A stretch of 64,000 bases of DNA from Theocolax elegans (lineage: Eukaryota > Arthropoda > Insecta > Hymenoptera > Cerocephalidae). Positions within the stretch are counted from its first letter, which is position 1, and each line of letters begins with the position of its first letter. Position numbers and translations under genes: made by a program. The notes under the pieces are model-generated. The model did no database searches, was not told where the DNA came from, and saw nothing but the letters and a program-made list of their open reading frames with translations. Location of the stretch: contig CM047425.1 in assembly GCA_026168455.1 (NCBI GenBank), positions 21,840,648 to 21,904,647 on the forward strand, in the 5' to 3' direction. Positions 1 to 11,035 of this stretch are shown here, one piece after another.

Positions 1-772
1 GTATTTTAGGGCATTGATCTCAAAATCTATTGATTTTTTTGAAAAAACATTAAAAACAACTTTTGTTCAAAATAATCCTTAGAACTTAACTACCTGGGTT
101 ACAATTCTTAATTTTAAAATCTCGAAGAGATAGGGCACTTGGAAATATTGAATATCAAAAAAAGGCGACCACGCCACAATCGATTTTGATCTAACACCGC
201 TCAAAAGATCACATTTTTTGAGAGCTTTCGAATGGCGGTGGTTAGATTATTGGCCAAGACCGCTGGTGTAAGTTATGCCCTAAAATACATGAAAATTAGT
301 GATTTTATGAGGTTTATGGGGTATAACTTACACCAACGGTCTTGGCCAATAATCTAACCACCGCCATTCGAAAGCTCGCAAAAAATGTGATCTTTTGAGC
401 GGTGTTAGATCAAAATCGATTGTGGCGTGGTCGCCTTTTTTTGATATTCAATATTTCCAAGTGCCCTATCTCTTCGAGATGTTAAAATTAAGAATTGTAA
501 CCCAGGTAGATAAGTTCTAAAGATTATTTTGAACAAAAGTTGTTTTTAATGTTTTTTCAAAAAAATCAATAGATTTTGAGATAAATGGCTTTAAAAAAAT
601 AAATTTTTCTAAAAAATTGAAAAATTTCCCTTTTTCATGGTGGAATAACTCTTAGGCAAATTATTTTTAACACCTAAAAATTTTTTTCTATCTTCTAAAA
701 GATATTTCCAGCCTGTTTTCAAATTTTGGAGCGATTTAAAATTTTCATTGTACCACTTGACGTGAAATAGCC
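1..772. repeat. Large palindrome (foldback transposon-like), left edge cut by window
   Basis: Bases 17-276 and 323-582 are near-perfect reverse complements. The arms are 260 bp each with no net indel (paired positions always sum to 599), around a 46-bp spacer. Arm identity is very high, with only scattered mismatches. A 14-base motif at 1-14 recurs reverse-complemented at 271-284, at the inner edge of the left arm, so the structure may be nested. Bases 583-772 look like more of the same element and end near a short GC-richer block. No coding capacity is visible. I interpret it as a foldback or MITE-type DNA element; the family is not identified. Confidence 0.8.
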
Positions 773-1599
773 CATATATATTAATTTATAATAAATTAAG
801 TGTAACAGTATTAATGTTGGGGAAACAAAAATTAAGTTTCAGCGCTCATCGGCAAAAAGAGTTTTTTATATGAGCCTGATTCTACTCATTTACATTTGAG
901 AGAAGAAATTAATTACATTAGTTTATGTTCAGAGATTTTAATAAACATTGACATCTTTTAAAATTAAATACTATCTAATCATTAATCCGTTACTGTGAAC
1001 TAAAAATATTTGTGGTGAAAATCAATACTTGATGGTCATACCCCTTAAGTTCCTGTGCTGCACTAATAAAAATATTAAAAAATTGATTCCGTTTATGCAG
1101 CGCTCTGTGAGATCGATCTGTAAGTAGGTTTTCCCTTTGTTATAAAATACAAAACACCTTCAGAATTTTCAACAAGAAATATGATTCGAAGACTAGAACC
1201 TCTTCTGGTTAATAAAAAAACTTTCTTTTCATAATAATTTCGTAAATTCAATAATTGATACATTTTTTTAATTGCGAAATGTTTTTTGTTACATTTATCA
1301 TCCAAGTAACAACATAAATATCCTAAAAACGTAATAGCGTATAAAATTTTCTACATTTTAAACAAAAAAGTTTTTAAAATTTATTAAAACTTATTTATAC
1401 GGTTAAAAGTATTTACAGCGTTTAACATTAAAAAATTGCTTGGAAGTAGAAAGAACTCGGGCTCGCAATTTATTTACACGCGTTATTTTGTTACATCGTT
1501 AATTAAAACGCGTTCTTCAGCAGTGTTCCAATCTAATGGAATAACTTATTTAACACCACTTTTCAAGCTAAAAAAAAAAGAATTTCTCTCTGGCGTCCA
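773..1599. other. AT-rich intergenic DNA, nothing recognised
   Basis: This stretch is AT-rich with poly-A/T runs. The short open frames here are not convincing: no splice context and no recognisable protein. No RNA gene or repeat structure stood out. Confidence 0.5.
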
Positions 1600-2560
1600 A
1601 ACGGACGAGTAGACACGATAAATACCTGCAAAAACGAGAAAACCGCAATATCAGTATCCCTCGCTAAAAAAAAGGAGGTAAAAAAAAAGAAGTCTAACTT
1701 GATTTCAAGTCACCCAATATAACTCTCATCCCATTACCGTCATCCGATTAAAATCGGGCAATCAACTGTGTACGCGTACACGCGAATATATAGAAATATA
1801 CGTAGGTATAACAAAAGTATATTTAGTATTGCAAACCATAACGAATCGATCCATAGGGGTTTACGGCTCCCCCTTATGGAATATATTACCCGAGTCGTTA
1901 AATTAAAATAATAAAATTTGAAAGTATAAGCGTTGCAATAATAATTTGTATCGACGGAGACAAAGAAGCGAAAGGAGCTGGAGAGGGGATCGGGGACGGG
2001 GGTGGAAGGGAGGGAGGAAGGGAAAAGGCTGGGGTTGAGCGCGTAACCTCGGCAAACGACCGCCATCCATCGCGGACCGAACTGCAATATGTTTCGCTCC
2101 CGGGACGCGAGTTATTGATAAACGCGCGGGGAGAGAAAGCGCCACCGCCGCCGACGCCGGGGAAACCTGCGCGCGACCCGCAAGACGACGCGTGCGTGCG
2201 GGCTGTTGCATCTGTATCTCTCTCTCTCTCTCTCTCTTTCTCCCTCGTACCCTCTACCTTGGACCGCGAGATATATCGCGACCGTACACGCTTTTGTGCA
2301 ATACCCCTTCGTTCATCTTTTTTCCCACTGTGTCTTCTATTGTCGAAGCCCTCTATCTTTCTCGAGTCTCTTTTTTTTTTCCTTTTGCCTTCGCGCACAC
2401 ACACACACGCACACGTACATAAGCCTCGATCGGTTTCTGAAGGGGCCACCGGACCTTGACACATGCGGGTTGCCTTTATCGGATTTTTCTCTCGGTTTAC
2501 CTCGTTTTTTCGGTTTCGCCGTATTTTCGGCAAAGAGTTTTTGAGTGATGGACGTGCCGA
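1600..2560. other. GC-rich island with TC microsatellite
   Basis: Base composition shifts sharply to GC-rich, with CpG-containing runs around 2040-2200. A TC dinucleotide tract lies at about 2216-2240, and T-rich and CA-rich runs follow. Overlapping open frames exist on both strands but their translations are low-complexity (Ser/Leu or Arg/Glu repeats), so I do not call a gene. The island could be a promoter, a non-coding first exon or another regulatory region; this is inference. Confidence 0.45.
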
Positions 2561-3080
2561 GGTGGGTACATTTTAGATCCTGAGTTATCGATTCATATAT
2601 ATATACGAAGGAGCTGTAGATCGTTTTCTTCCCAGTTTCTTTTTTATTTTACACAGATGGTGGGAGAGATCGACACGTTTATTAATAGGTGTAATAACGT
2701 CGTAATAACTTTTCTTCGAGATTATTTCTAATAAAGTTAAATGAACGTATATCCAAAGATAATTACTTGCAATATTTATAATACCAAGAGGTGAAAATAA
2801 AGATTTTTAATTAAAATTTTTATTAATCATAGGGAATTATATAATTACCATGTATCTATAACCATTAATTGAAATCGGAAGATTTATTTTTTAATATTAC
2901 AGTCAGTTTTTCTACCAACAACTTCTTAAAAAAATATTTATAGTAAATATTACCCAGCCTGGATACTATTTTATCTATTTATAGTATTATAATAATTTGA
3001 AAACTATATAGTTTTTAATTGTATCACTACATTAAGTATATACGAGCCTAAATTATCAGTTTTTATTATTACAAGAGTTT
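2561..3080. other. AT-rich spacer, nothing recognised
   Basis: This is AT-rich DNA with no supported gene, RNA or repeat. Confidence 0.5.
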
Positions 3081-4110
3081 TGTGCTCTGTAATAGGAGGT
3101 TTGTACAAACAAAGTACTTTTCGTCGGTCAGTTATTCGAAAAGCAAGCTATGGTATAGATATCAGAAAAATCTGCACGGTAGAATAAAAGTTCCGGTGAG
3201 CACAGAAAAGGAAAGAGATCACAAGAAACGAAAAGCACAACAAGAAAGAAAAAAATATTTCGCAATGCACATTACGACTCTCGAGATTTTCTCTCTTGTG
3301 TCGCGTGTTCCGTTCCACCTCCCTGTACCATTTCTTTTTTTTAGTTCCTTACTCTCCGACCTCAACCATTTAATGAATCGCTCCAACTGTATATATAGAT
3401 GAAAGCGATATATAATGGAGCGTTAATTATTTTTGAGAAATTGGCTCATCGTGGTTTTCCTTCATTTTTCTTTCCTCGTGCGAATTCTTTTTTTTTCCTT
3501 TCCTTTTCCTCCCGATCGAATCGCTCACCGCGCTCGTAGGAATTAGTCGGGTAGTTATTGCTCGGGAAAATTCGACTCTAATTGAATTAGTCCAGCGTGC
3601 CGCGTCGAGGAAAGTTCGGGCGCTTTATTTGCCCTCGGCTCGCCGACTTTCTCTATCCTGCGTTTTCGCTTTTCCCGTATAAATCTCACTTTGTTAGGCG
3701 CGAATTTGCGGCTATCGCACGGCTATCTCTACGTCTACGTGTACGCTGTATACGTGTACGTATACATACATACATGGCCGGTTGAAGCGTGAATTTCACA
3801 AGGGCGACGCCGGCGTCGATGGATTTTGCAGCTTCGCGCATGAAGTGGAAAAATTAGACTCTTTTGCGCGGCTGGAAAGTGCTGCATTCGTCATATTTCA
3901 GGTGGGACGTTCGGATACATTTTTTACTTTCGGCTCTATACTGTTACATGATTGAAAATGTATCTGCGTTGATACGTTGCTATCGGAAATTTTCGCGCCC
4001 TCGTTTTCTCTTGATTTATGAACTTTGGTTAGATAATATTATCATTTTTTCGATTAATATTCTTTTCCTTTTTCGTTTCAGTGATTTAAAAGACAAAACA
4101 CCAATTGTGT
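3081..4110. other. Second GC-richer island
   Basis: Moderately GC-rich DNA with pyrimidine runs (3480-3510) and alternating TA/CG stretches near 3740-3775. Open frames of 62-106 codons occur on the + strand, but their translations resemble no family I know and show no clean splice pattern. It may be regulatory; no gene is called. Confidence 0.35.
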
Positions 4111-5880
4111 AACAGCTATTTTTCACGCCAAAAGACTTTTCGTGCAAAATCTGCAAATCAAATCTTCGGTGTTTGAACGTTTATATGCGAGTGTAGATGA
4201 AAACAAAAAATATAATAAATGTAAATGCCCGAGTAGTGTGTCGATATTTGCATGCACATTATTTCCACATTAATAAAGTAATAAATGAATTTTACGTTGG
4301 AGGAAAGAGATACTATCAATATTAATTACGAATGTATTAATTTTAAATTTTAATTTTCATCCGTCTATCAATGATAAAAGAATTTCTTTATCGATATAAA
4401 TCAAGGTTTTATCATTATCAGAAAGCTTTTTCCTAAATTTGTCATTATTGCACTTCAACTTTTAACTTCACATAACAATAACACTAAGGAAAATGGTATA
4501 TTTTAAAAATAACTATATACAGCTCAATATTTATTATAAACCTTAATAAAAATTTTGATAATTTTGAGTATGTCTTTACAATTACTACAAAATATATAGT
4601 ACTTTTAATAAATTATTTTTCTCAGTGTGCATTTTAGGTTAGTAAAATTATAAAAAATATTTATTGAAAATGTTGCAATAATAAAAGGGAAGGAAAGTGT
4701 ATAGACGAATAAAGAAAAATATAGAGCGAAAGTTTGAGGAGACCAAGGTTTATAAGGTTATTTTAATAAACTAAGTAAATCGATATTTGTATAACTCGAA
4801 AATACTATTTACAAAGTGTTGAAAAGTGAACAAACTTTGGAAAATACCCATCGGCTTACCCGTGGAAATAAAATTATTGTAACGAAAATTTTTTTATTTT
4901 ATCTTCATGGTCTTGACCATTTTATTTCAAGAATACGAAGCCAAAATTTTTAAGAGTCCATCGTCCTTTTGCTCGAGAGCACAAGTCCTTTTTATAATGA
5001 TGTAATTTTTCTAGAAATTCGCCTAGCCGTGCTCAAATGTAGATAACCCAATTTTACTTGGGTCTCGAGTACTCGCTGAAGCAAATTTTTAAAATCAAGC
5101 TATGTCACGCGCAAAATATTATAGCGCGAAGCATTGTAAATGAAAATGGCAACAAAGATGACACTCTCGTAATTTTCATCTTCTCTTACCCGAGACCAAC
5201 CAAAACTAATTTCTTTCGTTATAAATAATTCACTCTAGTTTTCCTTTTCTTTTTTTTTACAAAAATTACACGAGTTATTTGAAGCGCCCTTTACCGAGAA
5301 TGTTATAATAATCCATCAGTTATTTTATGAACTCGGTTAATTAAATTCACAACATATAGATTACGAAATTCTTAAAATATCTCGCGCAGCCCCAATATGT
5401 AACTACCAACATGAATTTATATTTTTATTTATATAAATTCATTAAGCAAATGGAAAAAAACACATTGTATTTTGACATTCTCGAAATGTAAATAAATAAT
5501 TGTGAAAGATGGCCTACTATACGGCTAGTACTGTATAATTAATAAAATGTTTATTTCAAATGCGTTTGATTCAATGCAAGAAATGAATCAAAACAGTGTA
5601 ATATAACATTCTCGTAACGATGCATAGAAATTTTGGTAATTAGAATATAAATTAATTTTATCCGTTACTTTATGAGAATGATACTTGGGTTTTAATGAGC
5701 ACTTACTCGTAATTGGCATTGTGTATAAAAATTGCAAATTATTTATAGCTCATATACGCGTGTAAGATATTATTACGTATTTAAACTAGTTATACGTAAG
5801 AAAAGCCTATAGTTATAGTTAGACATAAGAATAAAAGTCAGAAGGATAAAGTAACAACGTCAGCTCGTTAGATTTTCCAT
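4111..5880. other. AT-rich intergenic DNA
   Basis: No gene is supported. The stretch contains one MITE-like inverted repeat (about 4488-4632, annotated separately). The rest is AT-rich with no visible structure. Confidence 0.5.
4488..4632. repeat. MITE-like element, CACTGAGA-type ends
   Basis: The left end has an ACACTAAGGAAAAT motif. The right end, reverse-complemented, reads ACACTGAGAAAAAT, and both continue into similar AT-rich subterminal sequence with a shared ACTATAT motif. Similar ends occur at about 16209-16389, 24552-24672 and 41609-41811, so this looks like one family of short non-autonomous elements. Confidence 0.45.
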
Positions 5881-6330
5881 TTTGAAAATTTGTTGGGTGT
5901 TTATTTACCAGATTTTGCGATGCGCACCCAGGGAAATTAGCGATTCAGAGAGAAAGCAGCAAAGGGAGGAGGCGCACGCGAGCGAGGGAAATGAAAAACA
6001 AACAGAATCGCCCTATTGCAGCGGAAAAGGGTAGGAGAGGAGAGAGACTAGAGGCGAGAAATACGGAATGGAAAGCGCGCGAGAAGGCCTTGGTATAGCC
6101 TCTACTCTGTGCTCTCGCTCCACTCTCTCTTTCTCTCTCTCTCTCTCACTCACTCTCTTCCACGGTTAACCTTATAACGTTTCGCCAGTCTATTCGCGCG
6201 CACAAACTACGGCCCTGTTTGAGCGCTTAGTCCTGTAGAGGATATATACACTGAGCGAACGCCCAAGAGGGTGAATTGCCAGTCAAGTTCCCTACGAGTC
6301 TAGGGGTAAGAGAGCTGATTATTGATAGTG
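5881..6330 (+). promoter_or_regulatory. GC-rich island with possible core promoter
   Basis: A purine-rich GC-rich block (5940-6090) is followed by a TC microsatellite at about 6122-6152. Next comes a TATA-like ATATATA at about 6242-6248, a GC-richer stretch, and a splice-donor-like GGGGTAAGAG at about 6302-6311. The order (TATA, short GC-rich exon, donor) fits a non-coding first exon on the + strand. No downstream exon could be tied to it, so this is a weak inference. Confidence 0.25.
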
Positions 6331-7571
6331 CGCTAAAGTCTACGTAAACGAATGTTCTATATGCTTCTATGTTTATTAAGTGAAATACTCATATTTGTTT
6401 TAATACGCCTGTAATTAGTTTGATTATCATTTTATCTTTTTTTTCTATTTCAATACTCTAGACTGAATGTAGTAAGATGACGTTAAACCATAATGAAAGA
6501 ACATTTTTAAGCTTGCATCTCATGTACATACGAATAAAAATTAATTATTTTTTATGTCATAAAAACTTAGTATATACATTTAGAGAAACAAACTTTAATT
6601 TTAAGAAGTTGTAATATATTCACTCTGACCCAGTTATTTATTTACTAAGGTGATATTCCGTATATTATGTAATTTACTGTGGCCTATTTAAATTTTGATT
6701 ACTTACCCTGTTTCATGTAAGAATCTTTGGTATAAATATTAACTGGTAGGTACATTAATAATAATACATTCATTAAAATATAGTTCAGAATAAAATTTAA
6801 AATAATAAAAAAAACATATTAAATAAAAACATCACATCTTAAAACAGAATTAATTGTATCAAAAGTATTATTTTACCCACATGTAACTGGTTTTATTTGT
6901 TAATGTTTGAGGATCTAAAAACAATGCGTAGATCACTGTTTAGTGTTACGGGAATTCAAACTTTTGATTATCTATTTTTCACTCATAATTTAAATTATAA
7001 TTTAAAAATATTTTTAATGGACTAAGTTCACTACATTATTAATTTGGATATATATGGCTTCGCTATCACCAAATCAATAAAGTCACAATTTTCTATAATA
7101 AAATTTATAAATTTTATATGTTTTCTATGTAAACTTTGGTATTATTTAGAAAAATAAAATTAATAACATTTTTTTATGCTTCATATACTCTATTATTTTA
7201 TATCATTTTTACTCATTTTTATATATTTCTAAAACAAATATAACCTTACATAAATGTTTATTAGACTACAACGTTCCGCCAAGTAATGAAACTTTTAATC
7301 AATACTGAGATTTTCAATATTGGCTTTCAGAGACGTATGGCGATTTATAAATTTTTTGTTAGGATAAGAAATAATCACAAGAAGGTGTATTCTTACGGTC
7401 ACTTTAAAAGTGAGCTTTTCATCTACCCTTATTTCCACTGTGTGAAAATAAATGTACTTAAACTATTATAATATAGCATATTTTAATAATTATAAAAATT
7501 ATAGTAAATGTTAAGTGTAATAATCTCATGTTATGTCTTACAATTTGTCTAGTATTTTGATTTCTCAATTA
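6331..7571. other. AT-rich spacer
   Basis: Strongly AT-rich DNA with no supported gene, RNA or repeat. Confidence 0.5.
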
Positions 7572-7843
7572 CAAACTGTAAGTAAGTATTCGTACGAATG
7601 CTTTTTTGAATTTTGTATAAATCGAGTAAAAAACAAAAAGTGATATACAAGTGAATGATTAAAGCATGCAGTATAAGGTAAATGTATTTTTAAAAAGTAT
7701 TCGAAAAAGTATTCGTCGAATACTTCTGTTAAAATACTCGGTATCATTCACTTGTATATAGCTTTTTTGTTTTTAGTCGTTTTACAGAAAATTCAGAAAA
7801 ATTATTCGTACAAAAAATGCGGATGAATACTTGCCGATCTCTG
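7572..7843. repeat. hAT-like MITE
   Basis: Arms at 7572-7659 and 7743-7843 are imperfect reverse complements; the innermost ~15 bp match very well. The right end, reverse-complemented, starts CAGAGATCGGCAAGTATTC, which resembles hAT-superfamily termini; the left end is more diverged. No 8-bp target duplication is clear. The element has no coding capacity. The arm pairing is direct; the hAT assignment is inference. Confidence 0.55.
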
Positions 7844-8270
7844 ATTACACCAAGAATATTTTATTCCATGAATTTATAAAATAATTCGTATATGTATATG
7901 TTTTAAAAAAGTTGTAAACAGTTTTGCAGTTAATGTAGTTTCCCTTTGCCGCGCAATTCGTAACTGTAATAATTTAAATTAATTTCAAATTTGATACTTA
8001 AATTGATTTTAATTAGAAAATTTTTAAATGTTTTATTTTGAAATTAACAGTAATAAAAATATGTAGGGTATCGGTGAAGCACAATTAAATATAAAAACGG
8101 GGTTAACGTCAACCAAAACTAATAATTCTTGAGTGATCGCCTTGGCGAAGATATAATTTTCAAATTTAAAAAAAATATTGAATTTTTCACTGTGATGTTT
8201 GTCTCTGCTACCACAGGGATATATGTATGTATATGTGTATATAATGTATAGGTAGCATTGGGTTTCCATC
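7844..8270. other. AT-rich spacer
   Basis: No supported gene or repeat; AT-rich throughout. Confidence 0.45.
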
Positions 8271-8690
8271 CTCTCTGTATTTCTCTTTCACTCGTACCCC
8301 TTACCCTCTTTGGCGTTATGTGCACGCGGTGAAACGTTTCTCTCGCGGCTTGTCGAACCTAAGGGATGTTTATGTTTCTCTTGAAAATGTTCGACCTTCG
8401 ATTTCCTCCCGTTAAGGTAGAAAACCGACTATGTCTCTATCTCTCTCAATTTTATCCTGGTCTTCGTGGCGCACCGCGGTTTTCTTTTGCGTTCGGCAAA
8501 CGTGTTTTTGGTACATTCTAAGTGAATTTCATCCAGACAGCCACTTTTTATTAAAAAAAGGAGCAAACCAGAAAAAAACGGGAATAGCGAGAGAGAGAGA
8601 GAAGGAGGGGGTGGCGAAGAGCAGTGAGTGCAAAAGAAACCGAGCACGGATCGCTGTGACGAAGAAACGATCCAAAATTGGATTTAGTGT
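8271..8690. other. Short GC-richer island
   Basis: A GC-richer block with a GA-rich run (8585-8620), resembling the other islands in the window. Short overlapping open frames on both strands are low-complexity and not credible as genes. Confidence 0.35.
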
Positions 8691-9739
8691 TCCATATTGT
8701 TTGTTCATTAAAATATTGTCTAGTATATGAGATACTTTCGAGGAATATTCAAATTTTATACTCGGTGTTCGGTCGTAAAATTGCACGCCCAATTGTATTT
8801 TGTAGTTAATATACTTTAAACTCTTTTAGAGTTACTATATTTATTTATAATCTACATAATTCATATATTGGTAGAAGATAAATTTAAATTTCCAAATACA
8901 ATATAATTTTTTCTCATTATGTCAGTACTTTAAATTCTTTGATAACACATGTTACTCGAGTTTAAATAGCTTAGATTAACTAAATTAATTTTTATTTTTT
9001 TTACCCGGTCGTTGATTGAATCTTTTGCTAAACTTACCTTGAAGGCATTTTAAGAGTAGGCTATAATTAACACAGTTTGTCTTCGCACATTCATGAAAAT
9101 TGTTTATTGTTGCTTTGCCATCGATAAGTTATTTCATTCCTCTGTAAATATTATCTATTTTCTGGTGAATATACAATTTTTTTATAATATATTATCAATG
9201 TGTAATGCAATTATTTATTCTTTATAATATTTAATTTTTCTATCTGCAAACCATGCGCAATCTGGATAATTGTTTTCAGTATAATTAAAATTATTTAAGA
9301 TATAAATTATTGTAAGGATAGATTACAAAAAATAAGTAACATGATTAATATATACTTTAATTAGTTCACCAGTACTATATGTACAATTATCAATTAATTA
9401 CTCACGTTAAGCAAATGTACAGAACATTAAAATATATTAATATTTTTATATTTTCTATTTTAACATCACTTATATTCTATAATTCTGCTATTGGAATATA
9501 CTTTTTTACATCGGTTATTTATTTCTATTTAATACTTAAAAGGGTGCTTCTTAATTAAAAATTACTATGTAACAATACTAAAATTAACCGTTGTAAAATT
9601 ATTTATAAAAATTATTTGTAAAAATTATACTTTTCTTCTAAATATATTTAAAATCTATGATTATCGCATAGTTCTTCTGATATTGAACCTAATTATCTTT
9701 AAACAATTTATGTACATGCGTATACAACAAAACTCTGAA
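8691..9739. other. AT-rich spacer
   Basis: Very AT-rich DNA with no supported gene, RNA or repeat. Confidence 0.5.
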
Positions 9740-10099
9740 AGTTATATGATAAATGAATTTATTGATCTCCACAAGAAAGAGTATTTCTCACAACTCAGTA
9801 AGGTGGACTGTATTAATACCAGCCACATTAATAACCTCACAGCATGAGTGTTTGAAAAAAAAACCAAGACAAGCTAAGTTAAAATAAAAATTCAATTGAT
9901 GTATAAACTAAATAAAACGGAAAAAGAAAAGACAACAAAAATTTATTCTATTTCGCCCTGAGTACTCACAAGATGAGTGTTTGAAAAAAGGTCTGAGGTT
10001 ATATTAAAGTGGCTGGTATTAATATACAGTTCGCCTTACTGAGTTATGAGGAATACTATTTGGCTTGTGGAGATCAATAAATTCATTTATCATATAACT
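9740..10099. repeat. MITE with ~100-bp terminal inverted repeats
   Basis: Arms at 9740-9839 and 9994-10099 are reverse complements with few mismatches and small indels; both outer ends carry AGTTATATGATAAATG. Just inside, a 17-base motif starting ATGAGTGTTTG occurs in the same orientation at about 9844 and 9973, so the interior also contains a direct repeat. There is no open frame. I interpret it as a non-autonomous DNA transposon of unknown family. Confidence 0.75.
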
Positions 10100-11035
10100 A
10101 ATAATGTAAACAAGCAATAAATTCTCGAATTTAGTATTATTTGGAAGAATTCGCATTTAAATAAAACTCTAAAAGTTTTAACAAAATCGGAAATCTGCTT
10201 AAGTACTTTTGAGAGGGTCCACGTTTGTAGCAATGTAATGTTTCCAATAAAGACTTATTCTTCATTAAAAGTTATTCAACATTCGGGAAAGAAAAATCTT
10301 TTCAAAGAAATATACTTGAAACAATAAAAAAGTAAATTATTGTACTCGTATTTCAATTGTACAATAAACTTTGATAAAGAATATTTTACATGTATAGATA
10401 TATTTATATCATTTATTATTTAAGTATAAATGATGTATTGTTAGATCATTCAATAGGTCAAATATTTAACATTATAATAGATCAATGAAAAAATATTAGA
10501 CTTGAACAGACATCGATTTTGTAATTAATATTTACTTTAGATAATAAAATCATTGAGAGATAGGCAAATGGATGCCACCCAGTACATATTCGCGCGAACA
10601 ATTACGATGACTATACGTTTTATGAATATTTCCAGTTTGCATTGATATAATAATTGTAATTATAGCCATGTAGATTCCAAAGTACCCTTGTACGCAGGTG
10701 TACTATTTCAATGGTAATGAAATTTCATATTGACACACGATGTAAAACTTTCTATATGAAAAATCGGTAATATTGCTATGATAAGATAAGATGTTGTATA
10801 TAGTTAACTATTTCAATTATAAATCATTATTTATTTAATATGTGTACTCAAAATTTTATTTTATATAAGTACGAGTATCTAATGATTTTAGCAATTTTTA
10901 ATTCCGTAACTCTACGGAGTACAAGCATTTCTTTTATTCATTATGAATTTTTAAGTTATTGTAAGAACTGTTGATTTGATACATCTAGTTTAACGACGAT
11001 ATAGTTCAATTAATAATCGTAATATATAGTAAAAA
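10100..11035. other. Upstream region of lipase 1
   Basis: AT-rich intergenic DNA. A TATA-like TTATATAAG lies at about 10861-10869, some 165 bp before the lipase 1 start codon, and could be its core promoter. Nothing else is recognised. Confidence 0.3.

Noticed and set aside
1898..2533. 211-codon open frame on the - strand, the longest in the window
   Set aside because: The translation is dominated by Arg/Glu/Lys and Ser/Pro runs from the GA/TC microsatellites, with overlapping frames on both strands; no domain or splice context.
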